The notes: generated from the sequence alone by a model not told the origin. Shown: positions 9,690-20,775, counted from the first letter of the stretch. The stretch: DNA of 64,000 nucleotides from Rugalucina vietnamica (GCA_964017185.1 OZ024872.1:60753817-60817816), one strand, 5' to 3'. Numbers and translations are program-made.

Positions 9690-9845
9690 ATAAATAAATA
9701 AATGAATAATAATAGAAAATAATAATGATAATAATAAAAAAATAAAAAATAAAAAAAAATACATTCAACACCTCTTAAAATCTAAAATATGTTATTGTTT
9801 GTAATCTTATTTCATTGTATCTTATTTATTTATTTATTTATTTGT
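9690..9845. repeat. A-rich and ATTT-type low-complexity DNA
   Basis: AAATAAAT, AATAAT and TTATTTATTTATT stretches. No gene. Confidence 0.7.
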
Positions 9846-10092
9846 GTTTTAATTGTCATTTTCTCCACATTATGTGAGCTTTTGATTAGTGCGTGTAATG
9901 AGATTTTTGTTCTACACAGCAACTACACATCTTCGTTATTAACTAACGAAACAGAAACTAGCGAAGGGTTTACGAATCGATATTGTTACCGGATTTTCGT
10001 ATTCGTAAAGTCTTCGCTATCCATTCCTTGCTGCTTTCGTAAAGCCTTCGCTATTAATGTATAACTAACGAAAATATTCTTGTTACCCACCC

Positions 10093-10173
10093 CAGCTTCG
10101 CTGTTACCGCGAAGCTCTTCTGCGTCTTTGTTTTCGCATACATGTAGATTGTTGGATTTCTCATGAGCCGGTT
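10093..10173 (+). mobile_element. Right part of the split M1 MITE
   Basis: It starts with the second CAG of the target duplication, continues the hairpin (CTTCGCTGTTACCGCGAAGC), then GCGTCTTTGTTTTCGCATAC and CAGATTGTTGG-like sequence, ending ATGAGCCGGTTC. With 6043-6115 it reconstitutes one MITE copy. Confidence 0.8.
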
Positions 10174-10199
10174 CATTTTATAATTACATTGGTGATGAT

Positions 10200-10420
10200 G
10201 ATGTTGTTTGTTTGTTTGTTTGTATTGAGGTTTATCGTCTCAGTGAACAATTTTTCAGTCATGTCGACGGGACGGAGCCACCGCTTCTTGAGTATTTACC
10301 AGTACTCTAGGGAGTTGATATGTCTTGCTCAAGGACACAGCACGGTGACCCTTGTGGGGATCGAACCCGGGACCTCTCGATTCGTTGTCGGACGCTCTGC
10401 CATTAGGCCACGGCGCTCCC
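10200..10420 (-). mobile_element. tRNA-derived SINE family 1, near full length
   Basis: On the minus strand: GGGAGCGCCGTGGCCTAATG (A-box region, GGCAGAGCG), then GGTCCCGGGTTCGATCCCC (B-box), GTGTCCTTGAGCAAG, and a 3' end TTGTTCACTGAGACGATAAA with a (CAAA)n tail. Sister copies are at 15498-15677 (-) and 25501-25682 (+). It would be transcribed from its own internal RNA polymerase III promoter. A tRNA gene is excluded by length and by the missing acceptor pairing. Confidence 0.8.
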
Positions 10421-10462
10421 TAATGATAATGTTGAATAAGGAATAATTATAAAAGGCCTAAA

Positions 10463-10487
10463 ATAATAATAATAATAATAATAATAA

Positions 10488-10518
<31 letters not shown>

Positions 10519-10620
10519 AAGAAGAAGAAGAAGAAGGAGAAGAAGAAGAAGATGATGATGATGATGTTGATGATGCTGAAGATGAAGATGAAGATGATGA
10601 TTATGATGATGATGATGATT
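10463..10620. repeat. (AAT)n-(GAA)n-(GAT)n compound microsatellite
   Basis: AAT units (10463-10490), then about 20 GAA units (10491-10549), then GAT-rich units to about 10620. Long GAA tracts can form triplex DNA. Confidence 0.95.
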
Positions 10621-11460
10621 TTAATACTGAGGCGGTTTGGAATGTGACGTATAAACAGAAAAAAAGTCTTGTGTATTAATTAAGATGGGTACAGTAACTG
10701 CACTGTCTGATTATCATCGCCCCTTTGATTCATTACGTGCCGAGTACATTTGGTCTTCCTATTAACAGACATTACAGGGAATTAGCTATCTTCTGTGACC
10801 ATATAACACGAGTTGTGTTAGTTCAACCTTGTCTGAAATCCAGGTCTGGTTTTCTAGAAACTCGGCACAGTAATGCGCTACCCAATGCGATTCAATTGTC
10901 GTTTTGCCGGTTTAATTATGGCTTTATGTCCCACTCAACAACCATGTCGCGATAACTTGAAGTCACCTCTTCTTAGATATTTACTAGTACATGTAATATG
11001 TAGATGGTAATATGCGGCGTAACCCATATTTGATGAATGGATTCACCCATTCGTATCATTTGGACGAGTCCACTTTCATTTTAGGTTAATCAGGTATTTT
11101 TAATTTGTATTTCATTTTTCGATGAAATTCCTTTAAGCAAACAGAATATCCCCAGATGGGAGGCCGCGTTCTGCGGCTATAATCTTTGCCTATGTCCCGC
11201 AAAAAAGGACGCCAGGCTTATATGAGTTAATGCGTTTGATTCATGGAGCTTACAAGGGGTTATATTTTGTTGTTCAGCTGCAAACCCAGACTAGGGACGC
11301 CCATGGCAGCCTTGGAAAGACGATTTCGGAACAGCGTAAGTGCTAATGGTTCTGTTGCTTAACGCCCCAGTTAAGAGCTTTAATACCGTGTAGGATCGCA
11401 CACATTTTATTGGACTTCCGTCAACTAAACTTATCATGCTCATAGATGCATTTTGCCCAT
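10621..11460. other. No recognised feature
   Basis: Short open frames (10725-10955 plus; 11291-11518 minus) show no domain. The second overlaps a SINE fragment. Nothing further is supported. Confidence 0.4.
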
Positions 11461-11467
11461 TCATGCA

Positions 11468-11526
11468 TGTTGTGTTTGTATTGAGGCTTAACTTCCCAGT
11501 CAACATTTTTTCAGCCATGTCGGGAC
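11468..11526 (-). mobile_element. SINE family 1 3'-end fragment
   Basis: TGTATTGAGGCTTAACTTCC, CAGTCAACATTTTTTCAGCC and ATGTCGGGACGG match the 3' half of the minus-strand SINEs at 10200 and 15498. Confidence 0.65.
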
Positions 11527-11632
11527 GGACATGTATGTTTTATCTCATTATATGCATATTAACACGTTATTTTTTCAATCTGCATTATGCCGTCAATCTG
11601 CAGTTGAGACTAAGAGCCAAAACCAAGGCCAA

Positions 11633-11716
11633 TCCGGAACGAGGCAGGGCCAAATCGGAACTAGGGTGGGCCAAATCGGAACAGGGGAGGGCCAAATCGG
11701 AACAGGGGAGGGCCAG
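11633..11716 (+). repeat. 20-21-bp minisatellite, about 4 units
   Basis: The unit is GGGCCAAATCGGAAC plus AGGGGA or a variant. The mirrored copy is at about 38094-38180. Open frames crossing it give RAKSEQG-type repeats only because of the repeat. Confidence 0.85.
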
Positions 11717-11789
11717 TTGGAAATTTCATATAGAGTACTAGAAACATGGTTTTCCAGTATAAATGAGGTATCGAAGAATACCTTAGATA

Positions 11790-12160
11790 CATTCTTCAAA
11801 TATTTGAGAAAACATATATTCATCAAATCTTTTCGAAATCAGAAGGACTTGATATATTCTTCAAATATTTGAGAAAACATATATTCATCAAATGTTTTTG
11901 AAATGACAAGGACTTGATATATCTTTCAAATATTTGAGAAAACTTATATTCATCAAATCTTTTCGAAATCAGAAGGACTTGATATATTCTTCAAATATTT
12001 GAGAAAACATATATTCATCAAATGTTTTTTGAAATGACAAGGACTTGATATATCTTTCAAATATTTGAGAAAACATATATTCATCAAATCTTTTCGAAAT
12101 CAGAAGGACTTGATATATTCTTCAAATATTTGAGAAAACATATATTCATCAAATGTTTTT
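11790..12160 (+). repeat. Six ~65-bp tandem units
   Basis: CAAATATTTGAGAAAACATA recurs at about 11796, 11856, 11925, 11993, 12057 and 12123. CTTTTCGAAATCAGAAGG and TTTTTGAAATGACAAGG variants alternate between units. CAAATATTTG is itself a palindrome. Confidence 0.85.
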
Positions 12161-12477
12161 TTCGATTTGCAGTTACACTTAAATCGTTAAAGAGTAATAT
12201 ATTTCTCAAATATATGATAATATATATTCGTTTTACAACAAAAGATACAAGTAGTAAGTACATTACTTGTACATTAGTAGTAAGTAAATTATCTGTGTTA
12301 AAGCCTTACAAGTATATGTCGTTATAAAATATTTTAAAACCATATATATTTTATCTATCGTCTGATTGCGAAACATTTTTTAATATTTGGAAACATAAGT
12401 CAATTGCATGTGTATTTAAACTTTTGCCCCTTTACTCCCTCAAATCTCTTATTCAACTCCGTTATCAAGCATCGAAT

Positions 12478-12695
12478 GAGCCTGTGCATGGGAAAACCAC
12501 AATTTTGGTTTCTTAACAGGTCCGACACAAACCAGGCTGTACAGACACAGCAGATGGCTAGAGGCTGGAAATTTTGAATTTAGAAATTAGATGAAATCTA
12601 CTATCCATGTAGCGAAAACAAAGGCACTGATCAGCTTCACAGTTACTGCGAAGCTGATCTGCGTCTTTGTTTTGTTTGGTTTCTCATGCGACGGT
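12478..12695 (+). mobile_element. M1 MITE copy inside inverted-duplication arm A
   Basis: It begins GAGCCTGTGCATGGGAAAAC and has the CGAAAACAAAGGCACTGATC hairpin. The right terminus after GTCTTTGTTTT is shortened to GTTTGGTTTCTCATGCGACGG. Confidence 0.7.
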
Positions 12696-12723
12696 TAAAA
12701 TATGTCTGTTTGTGCAAACAGTA

Positions 12724-13003
12724 ATGCACTAGTCATTTGTAACCACGGCCCCAAGCCCTGGCGACTGACTTTTGGTCCAGCAAATCCACGCTAAAAGCCC
12801 CACCTTGAGGGAACTGCTCGTTGCTGTTTTGCCCCGCCTGCTATATTTTCATTTCACGGCCCTTTTGCCTAGTATATAAAGCAAACATAGGGTATTCCCC
12901 CCGCACTGCCGTGGCAAAACTTTGGTCAAAACCCCACTCACTTCCACAGCGATCCCACGCCCTCTCCCGGGGCTGGGGCCGTGGTTACAAATGACTTGTG
13001 CAT
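12724..13003. mobile_element. M2 MITE, complete copy
   Basis: The inverted termini are ATGCACTAGTCATTTGTAAC / CACGGCCCCAAGCCC and GGGGCTGGGGCCGTGG / TTACAAATGACTTGTGCAT. It is 280 bp, GC-richer than its surroundings, and non-coding. Confidence 0.75.
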
Positions 13004-13067
13004 AAAGAGGCGAAACAATGATGCATTATGCACAAAATGGTAACTGTCTTTGGTGTTCACCTGCGGC

Positions 13068-13250
13068 ATTTCTTCCATTAGCTCAAGTAGTAGGCTACTC
13101 AATTGGTGAGGTGTGCGCTTCGGATTCGGGAGGTCGCGGGTTCAATCCCAGGTCACGCCATAACAAAGACGTTAAAAGGAACCAGTGGCTACCGTGGTTT
13201 CTCTCACGACATGCGCCTTTGGAACCTGGCATGGCATGAAGCAACTTTAT
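13068..13250 (+). mobile_element. tRNA-derived SINE-like element (family 4)
   Basis: An A-box-like TTAGCTCAAGTAGTAGGC is followed by a B-box GCGGGTTCAATCCC and a body (AACCAGTGGCTACCGTGG). The extra sequence between the boxes and the missing acceptor stem argue against a functional tRNA. Its 3' end is not resolved. Confidence 0.5.
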
Positions 13251-13317
13251 CATAAAGTTAGTTGATATATTTACAAGGAGGGATAGTCTTAACTAGCCTC
13301 AGATGATACTTACAGTT

Positions 13318-13770
13318 CAAATAAAAATAAAACTGAGATCCTTTAAGAGCAGTGAGCATATTTTCGAGAATGGTGATGGGCCATGCCACCGTTTCGGCTA
13401 TTCAAGCCTCGTCAATGACCCTTTAGATTTGGCAACATGGAGCCAAAGAGAGTTACAGTAATTATTCAACTATCAGCAGGCTAGTCGATACAAAGACTAG
13501 TATAATCAAAATGTGGCCAAATATATTGAACGATGGTTAGAATATGAATCTAAACCGATAACAATTTTCTGATTTCTCAAAATATCCTCTTTGATCTCAG
13601 ACCAAAAGGAAAATATAATCTGCACTATGGATGATGTACGGGGAGACTGTTTAGGGCCGCCACACGGCACAACACCAGCTGCAGTAATAGCAAATATACA
13701 TAAAACTGAGATACTTTAAGAGCAGTGAGCATATTTTCGAGAATGGTGATGGGCCATGCCTCGTCAGCCA
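13318..13770 (+). repeat. Dispersed repeat R1, copy 1, with terminal direct repeat
   Basis: AAACTGAGATCCTTTAAGAG plus about 60 further bp occurs at 13318 and again, shorter, at about 13691 (374 bp apart). A related copy is at 28017-28395, and fragments are at 32995-33075 (+) and 34727-34860 (-). GATGATGTACGGGGAGAC and CCGCCACACGGCACAACACC are shared by both long copies. Family unknown. Confidence 0.7.
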
Positions 13771-13787
13771 TTCACACATGACTGGAA

Positions 13788-13815
13788 TATTGTTGACTGG
13801 GACATTAAACCCCAT
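13788..13815 (+). mobile_element. SINE family 1 3'-tail fragment
   Basis: TTGTTGACTGGGACATTAAA is identical to the tail of the copy at 25501. Confidence 0.5.
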
Positions 13816-14166
13816 GCAAATCACACAATTTACGTAATAAGTTTCCTCGTGAAATGACTTGAGTTTTTGAGCCATGTCATATTGCACAACGTTTATTAAC
13901 AAACGTTAAACGCTCGTTTCATACACGCTTTGGGCAAGTTCCTGCAGCAATATCTCGTAACCTCGCGTACACTGGTGTGCCTAAAATCTGTGCCAAACGC
14001 GTTGAAAGCGTATTCAACGCACTGTAGCGCACGTGGAACTGATTCGAATCGTAGAAAACACACACCCGAGACACGCCGAGCTTTTAGAAAAACAAAAAAT
14101 AAATAAATAAAAATAATAGATCTAATAATAATAATAAAAATAAAAAAAATGCTTAAACTTTTCGCG
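13816..14166. other. No recognised feature; A-rich stretch near 14090-14150
   Basis: Nothing beyond low complexity (AATAAATAAA, AATAATAAT) is supported. Confidence 0.4.
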
Positions 14167-14190
14167 AAACGCGCACCGATCTCTGAAATT

Positions 14191-14670
14191 CTACAATACC
14201 ACGCGATTCTCAGTAGTGATTTAGTGAATAAACATTATTTACAAGTTATGACAAATTATATCAAAGGCGAAGGTTGGCCTTATAGTACAAATTCGGGTCA
14301 CATTTACGAATTCTAGCCATCACGATCGTTTGCTTTCGACAAAGACCCGTCACAGTTTATGCATGTGTGCATCATTGCTGCGCACATTTAGACCCCGTAT
14401 GCACTTGGCACAAATGTACCTCGAGGATCTGTGGTTATGTGTGGAAGAATTATTTGGCGCCCCGGTACCAGCCTTGTGGTAAGCCACTAGCTGACGGATT
14501 GCAGATCTGGTCCATTCAGGGTCGTGTCTATTTGTGTACAACAATAAAAATAATTAATTGATATTCTAAATCTTTTATACCTTTATATGGCGTCTTTGTC
14601 ATTTTTATGTCATTACCTGTAAATAATGTTCATTCACTAAATCGCTACTGAGAATCACGTGGTATTGTAG
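14191..14670. mobile_element. Foldback element with ~52-bp arms
   Basis: CTACAATACCACGCGATTCT and the next ~32 bp at 14191-14242 pair with 14619-14670 (three to four mismatches). Similarity extends weakly outwards (CACCGATC on both sides). The ~376-bp interior is non-coding. Confidence 0.65.
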
Positions 14671-14736
14671 ACATGCAAACCGATAAATGATCGGTGACAC
14701 ACGCTTCAATTGACAACGAAGTTGAGGTTAAGCTAG

Positions 14737-15377
14737 TATCTCACTGGAATGCGAATATCTCGCGACTGTTTTGCGAATTTTGTCGCGGACTTTCGCACGA
14801 CATTCGCGCGAGTGTCGCGTGAGTGTCGTGAGAATTTTCTTGTGTTGCGAACTAGTCGCGAACTGGTCGCGAAGTTTTTAAACATGTTCAAAAATTTTAT
14901 GGGAATTAATTCGCCAAAACATTTCGCAAGACTGTCGTGCGACTGTCGTGCGACGGTCGTGCGACGTTCGTGCGAGTGTCGCGAACTTGTCGCCGCGAAA
15001 TTTTGGCGAATTTACAATGCGAAATTTTCGCGACACTCGTACGAATGTCGTGCGAGTGTCGCACGACAGTCTTGCGAAAACCTCGCGACTATCTGGCGAG
15101 AAAATGAAACTAAGCGACATTCGTACGAATGGCGTGCGACACTCGCACGAATGTCGCGCGACTGTCGTACGAATTTAAATGAAAATAAGTTACATTCGCG
15201 GGAAAGTCGCGATAGTCGCGAGATATATTTTCAAAATTAGACCGAAATTCGCGAATTTGTCGCATAAATGTCTATTCAATGAAACTGCAAAGTTGTGTTT
15301 ATATCGTTAATCTTTGTCGCGAAATAGTCGCGAAGTATTCGCGAACTAGTCTCTAGTTGTCGCATTCCAGTGAGATA
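14737..15377. mobile_element. CpG-rich TCGCG/TCGTGCGA foldback MITE (family M3)
   Basis: The inverted termini TATCTCACTGGAATGCGA and TCGCATTCCAGTGAGATA enclose 641 bp built almost entirely of short variants of GTCGCGNA, GTCGTGCGA and TTCGTACGA, so both strands look alike throughout. The sequence is very CpG-rich against an AT-rich genome. The Arg/Ser-rich open frames on both strands follow from this composition. A second, right-truncated copy is at 29444-29925. Confidence 0.8.
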
Positions 15378-15497
15378 GGGGCTTTAGATTTTGGAGTTTT
15401 CTCCTACATCGATTTATTATTCTTGTTATTGTGTACTTTTCATTGTGCGTCACCCATTCCATACCGCCTGTTTTATATATGTATATATACGTATATA

Positions 15498-15677
15498 TTT
15501 TTGTATTGAGGCTTAACGTCCCAGTTAACAATTTTTCAGTCATGTCGGCCGGAGCAAATGCGTTCTGGGAGTTAATGTGTCTTGCTCAGGGACACAACAC
15601 GGTGCCGCTTGTGGGGATCGAGCCCAGGACCTCTCGATTCGGGGTCCGACGCTCTACCACTACGCCACCTCGCTCCC
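15498..15677 (-). mobile_element. tRNA-derived SINE family 1
   Basis: The minus-strand head is GGGAGCGAGGTGGCGTAGTG with GGTAGAGCGTCGG, then a B-box GGTCCTGGGCTCGATCCCC, TGTGTCCCTGAGCAAG, and the tail TTGTTAACTGGGACGTTAAG. Close kin of the 10200 and 25501 copies. Confidence 0.8.
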
Positions 15678-15847
15678 ATATGACTTATATGTAAATAAGT
15701 GCCACATAAGCCACACTCGGCTGGGTGTCAAATATGTTAGTTTCAAAATAGTATGTATACCTATGCTTTTGATACGTGACACTAAATTAAACTAATTAAT
15801 TATCGTTATTATTATATTAATTTTGATAATATCAAAACATAAATAAT

Positions 15848-15960
15848 GGGTGTGCCAGGTGGTTTTTCTCGGGGTTCTCCCGTTTTCGCCCCACCTACTG
15901 ATTGGCCCGTCTCATATGAGCTGAAATAATTTTGAAAGGGACGTAAAACTGAATTATAAA
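15848..15960 (+). mobile_element. SINE family 2, 5'-truncated copy
   Basis: TGTGCCAGGTGGTTTTTCTC, TTTTCGCCCCACCTACTGAT and GAAAGGGACGTAAAACTGAA match the body and 3' end of the complete copy at 4501-4750. The tRNA head is missing. Confidence 0.7.
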
Positions 15961-16132
15961 AACTCTTTCACACGTTTACATATTCGGAATTCAGACAGAT
16001 TTCATAATCATTCATTCACAGACTTTATTACGCAAGAAAGATTTCAATGGCCTAATTTATAAACAATTCACAAGTTGATACACAATTAAACAAGATTCGT
16101 GATTAGATAGGGTTCAATAACAACCAATAAAT

Positions 16133-16361
16133 GAGCCGCCTCATGGGAAAACCAACAATGTGGTTTCTGAACAGGTCCAACACAAATCAGGCTGTACAAG
16201 CACAGAAGATGGTTAGAGAAATTTTGGTTTTAGAAAGTAGAAGCATTGTACTATCCAAATAGCGAAAACAAAGGCGCTGATCAGCTTCGCGGTTACCGCG
16301 GAGCTGATCTGCGTCTTTGTTTTCGCCTATGCAGATTGTTTGTTTTCCCATGAGACGGCTC
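16133..16361 (+). mobile_element. M1 MITE, complete copy
   Basis: The termini are GAGCCGCCTCATGGGAAAAC and CCCATGAGACGGCTC, flanked by AAAT on both sides. The central hairpin is GATCAGCTTCGCGGTTACCG / CGGAGCTGATC. Confidence 0.8.
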
Positions 16362-18248
16362 AAATGTCAATCACTTCGAATAAGGTCAGAAGGTCCATCT
16401 GGTATTACACTTAAAGTTTCTGTACTACTATCGCTATCATCTGATCATAGACGAAATACAAATACAATGACTTTTTGCGAAGACGAGTTGTTAGACCCTG
16501 TTTGATCTGATATTAAAACACCTGGTTCTTTAGTCCGGCACGAATATGACATATTTTCGATGGACCTGGAAGTTGGGTATAAAGTTTTTTTCTTGATAGA
16601 TTCTTGTAAGTACGACATTGCCATTCAAGATTCTGGATGATGACAGGCTGTCATCATTGAGCATTTTGAGAAATTCAAGATGGCGTCCAAGATGTCTAAA
16701 ATGATGAAAATACATATGGTCTGCTATACAGTTTGTCCATAAAATGAATGAAAATGCTATGTTACCTCACAACTTTATTAGATATTAGCTCTACTGTCTT
16801 CAGTTAATGATTTCTGGTCTGAAAACCAAGGATGGCATCCAAGATGGCTGCCAAAATAAGATTTTTAAAGACTTTAATGGTTTTACCATATATATTTATA
16901 CCGTATACATATTTGAGCTTCTTTTGGATAAGACACTGACATTATAGAATCAAAGTAATGAACTCATGATATCATTGAGCCTTGTCAGAAATTCGAGGTG
17001 GCATCCAAAATGTCTACCAGATATAGAGTCAATTACACTGATCTTAAAGTGAATGTTTGTGTGAATGTTTGAAGGCAAGTTATAGGACTGTTGAAAGTAA
17101 CATATTTTTGAAAGCTGTAAAATTATCATACGTAAGATAGCATTCATAATGGCCACCAGAAAACAACAACACAATTTCTTCTCTTTTTGTATATTCTTGT
17201 TGTAAAATAGACACAAAAATATCACATGGTTCATCTAAGCAAATGCTTTGTATATATCTTATGAAATTAATGGCTTTGAATTATCTTTGAAGCTATTAAA
17301 AGTGCAGACTTAACACAATTCATTGCTGTTGTTCTGTTAATGTAATTTCAGTTTACTTTTACACACATTATGAAAAGGGTCCATAATAAATGGTCACAGT
17401 GTAAAACGATGATGAAAATAGCATTATCATTCATGCATAGATTCATCAGCAGCATGATACATGTAAATCATCAAATTGGCATTTATAAGATTTATAATAG
17501 TATAAAAGAAGATATTTTCGCTTGAATTGAATACCAATATAATCAGATGCATTTCTTCCACACAAAGGCCAGGAAATTAGCTTACATATTAAGTACACAG
17601 TTGAGACTTTTATAGCTTTTTCTTATTTATAAGTTGTATCGGGTATGGCTTGGTATTACTCCAGCTTAGCTACTTTTACTGTAAGTATATTGATTTATAT
17701 AGTTTCAGAACAAATGGGCAGGGTTCAGATCTAGATGATATATACTGTCAAAAATCAATTACATTGATGACAAAAACAACCTTGTCGATATTGCAACTGC
17801 AGTGGATGAAATATTTTTTTTTTAATTTAACAGCATTTCAATCAATACACACAATATCTATATTATGTTATGATAATTTGTATAATGTATATGGTTACAC
17901 TATCAAGTCACTATACAAAAGGAGCCATGGATGAGTACTAAAGAATATTTAATCATGGTCATGATGAAATATAGTTAGGCAATAATTTCACATGCATGCT
18001 CCCTTTTGTAAGTAACATCCTTCTCATTAAGTATGATGTCTAAACAAAAACCAATATACATAATAAACATATGAAAATTTATGTATGCATGAGGAAGGTT
18101 GAAAAAAAAAACAACAATGAACCTTCAGGCAGAGCTGAATATTAACCTTTCAGTTATAGTTTACTTAGAATTGAGATTTTGTTCAAAACATACATTTTAG
18201 AAATTTAAATAGTCAGTCAACACATAAAAAGCATACAAGTATTAAATA

Positions 18249-19202
18249 TTATTTTTCATCCATGAAGTAATGATAAATAGAAGACCACATTCCCAGAAAC
18301 TTATCATATGTATTGTTTATTTTAGCTATATACATTTCGTTCTTGAATTTGACTTTAACATATGATTCAAAGCCTTTTATATTAAGAGTTTTATGATAAA
18401 ATTTATTTTTATAGATGTAGTATTTTGCCAATACTATTAGGTAATTAAGCAATGAACACTTTGAAAAAGCTGAATAAATGATATCTTTATCACTAAGGTT
18501 AACCTCTGTATTTATTCTTTCGCCTACCCATTTTTTGAAATTGTCCCAAAATACCTTAACTGTATCACATGTACACAGCAGATGATGTATATTTTCAATA
18601 TCTTTCTGACAAAAGGAGCATAAATTATTTTCTACTTTATTAATTTTATATAGAAAGGAATTAGTCACCAATATTTTATTGTTAATTTTGAATTGAAAAT
18701 TTCTTAATTTTACTTCATTTATATATTTTAAACTTGAATTGACTTTTCTTTGTTCCTCATTTGTTATTGGACCAACTTCTTCATTCCACTTGTTGTTTGC
18801 AGTTTGCTCCCTCACTGGTATTAATTTATCATATATTGCTCTACATCCCCTTTTGTCTTTAAGTATTAACTTTAGGTATAGATTTATCTGTACATTATAT
18901 TTCAAAATTTTGCACTTGTCATTATGGTCATTTTTTGTTTCCAACCAGGTCTTAGGTATTTTTCTTATTAATCTTTGGTAATCAAGGAAAGTTCCCTTTA
19001 GACTGTATGTTCTTTGTAACTCTTCAAAATTATACAAATGTCCGTTTATATCAACTATATCGAAAATGTTCCTTATTCCTTTATCAAACCAATCTTTGAA
19101 AATAAAAGTTTCATTGTTAAGTGAAAAATTTGAATTACACCATATAGGCGAGCAGAGGATATCCTCAATTCCTTGTGGTTTAACAGCTAGTGGATGAAAT
19201 AA
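18249..19202 (-). pseudogene. C-terminal fragment of an L1/Tx1-like LINE ORF2
   Basis: The open frame runs from 19202 to a stop at 18249-18251 without a credible start; the first TTG at 19037 is not a real initiation. Seen, in order: an ILCSPIWCNSNFSLNNE stretch, then a KDWFDKGI block, then FLDYQRLIRKIPKTW. Counting residues from 19037, KLRNFQFKINNKIL (110-123) is followed by a zinc-knuckle-like CSFC..HHLLCTC (140-157), as in the reverse-transcriptase zinc-binding region that follows the polymerase in L1/Tx1-type elements. The polymerase itself is absent, so this is a 5'-truncated insertion. The frame is uninterrupted over 318 codons, so it is younger than the 4.8-kb LINE. It is nested in the 16.5-21.8 kb element. 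Confidence 0.8.
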
Positions 19203-20654
19203 TTATAACACCCAGTGTAGGTCATGTTTACTAGGGGTGCTTCAGCCGAAGGATGTACAAAGGACTGTTCATATCTACGGATCTATATCTGCAGACATCG
19301 GTGTTACAGGAAACACGCTTAAAAGCGAAAATCTATGTAAATTTTAAAGAACCCTAGGTAGCGTACTGTACAATATAGATCAATGTCCTGGGGAAATTAC
19401 TATCTACGGATTCACACCAAGCTGTCTAATCAAGGTGCAAAAATAAACACCTTAGTGCAATCCGTGGCATAAATATTGTCAAAGTCAACAGAACATTATA
19501 ATCAGATCAAGGGGTATACCAGGTCAATGTACATGCTTTAAAAGAATATCAATGACAATTAACAGACGTGATTACACAATCCAAATATTAGCCTCGAATT
19601 ATAATGTCAACGGCCCCGCATGAAAGCAAGGGTTCCAAGTCTAAGAGTGTGCTTTTAAAAGAATATTTCAAAGACAGTTACACTTTCAGCTAGCTAAGTA
19701 ATATGACATTAATTTGGCCAGAGTCAGAGGAGCATGAAATATATGTTAAGCACATCAGCTGAAGGTGTTTGTTTGAAACATACGAGCACGTTCGTGTATA
19801 TGAAGGACAAACGCTTAATTAATAATAAAAAAAAGATGACCAAGGTGTCACAATTTCAGCTAAGTTACCGATAAACACACTTAAATGCTAGACTAAACAT
19901 AGTTTGGCAAAGCATTCAACAGTCAATGTGAATGAAACATACAAAATAGATCATGGGTACCTGGTCAATATGCATACTTGAAAGTGTATTTAGCCTAGGA
20001 AAACTGTTACATCCGAAAAGTTGAGCTCTTATATCACAAATGCTATAAGCAGATGCAATAAAGCAACAGTTATGCAGCGAAGGATGCAGTCTAAAACCAT
20101 TTGTCTCACAGTTTGTTTCATTTATTTCCTACAAGACTAAGCCTAACCAAAGAGCTATCCGGCCCTATGACTTTCAGTTTCACTTCGAAAATGCAATTAG
20201 GCGGTTTGGTAGTCATCAAGAGGTACAGTTAAAGTTTGGTCTCATTTGTCAGCCACCAATTTGAAAACGACTCTGACAACATATTTAGCAGATCTGATTT
20301 TAAAAGGCGTGAATGACAATTTCAATTATTTAGGAAGTCAAAGTATGGAAGCTTGCAATAGTAACCAATCTTTATACATGTAGAACATGAGCATTAATTA
20401 AATCAAGTGTTAGTTCGGCATTGTTTTATACCTAGTCTGTCGGCTTATGGCAGTTCTTGCTTTCAAACAATACTAGGAATAGTGAGGTGTTAAGATTTAA
20501 AGTAACAAAAACGTACATCAGTGTCACCCGCAATAATTGAAACTCCTTTTAGATTTCCATGAAGTACCAAAGTGACTATCTGGTATACAAGGATAGTATC
20601 TGTCTGCTTTTAAGTGTATTTATGTGAATACTGGTGTGGGTGTGGGTGCATGAT

Positions 20655-20775
20655 TGTTGATGGTGTGGGTGCCTGATTGTCGATTTAGTTTTTTCCCACC
20701 TCGGTTTTTTGGAGTGGGAATCTTTTTCTGATTGTGCCTTTTTTCTGATCTTTGCCTATTTGTACTTTCAATTGA
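20655..20775 (+). repeat. Dispersed repeat R2 (CCCACCTCGG type)
   Basis: TTTTTTCCCACCTCGG..TTTTTGGAGTGGGAATCTTTTTCTGATTG also occurs at 25930 (+) and, in reverse, at 31445, 35770 and 36313. Its function and family are unknown. Confidence 0.6.

Larger units (their letters stand above)
6116..10092. mobile_element. 3,977-bp non-autonomous DNA transposon, PIF/Harbinger-like
   Basis: The ends are perfect inverted repeats, GGGTGGGTAACAAGAA and TTCTTGTTACCCACCC. They are flanked by CAG on both sides (6113-6115, 10093-10095), and removing the element restores the M1 MITE hairpin, so CAG is the target duplication. Known: PIF/Harbinger elements have 3-bp CWG or TWA target duplications and often G-rich ends. 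Subterminal CTTCGCTA/TTCGTTA motifs recur on both sides (6136-6240, 9925-10070). No transposase is encoded. The interior carries poly-A, (CT)n and a further split MITE with a foldback element inside. Confidence 0.75.
11560..12673 (+). repeat. Arm A of a ~1.1-kb inverted duplication
   Basis: The whole segment recurs in reverse complement at 37009-38250. In order it contains TAACACGTTATTTTTTCAATC, the GGGCCAAATCGGAAC minisatellite, six ~65-bp tandem units, an AT-rich stretch, and an M1 MITE cut off at CGTCTTTGTTTT. Both arms end at the same points. Arm B has about 130 bp more near its unit-array edge (about 37905-38035). The flanks do not match, so this is a dispersed composite repeat or a segmental copy. 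The short open frames inside are non-genic. Confidence 0.85.

Noticed and set aside
11436..11872. Frames with RAKSEQG repeats
   Set aside because: They cover a SINE end, a minisatellite and tandem units, and the same frames appear in the inverted copy at 38.1 kb.
14749..15240. 163-residue Arg/Ser-rich frame
   Set aside because: It is a by-product of the TCGCG-word MITE; both strands give similar frames.
18739..18981. Plus-strand 80-residue frame
   Set aside because: It is antisense to the LINE fragment, which has clear family motifs.
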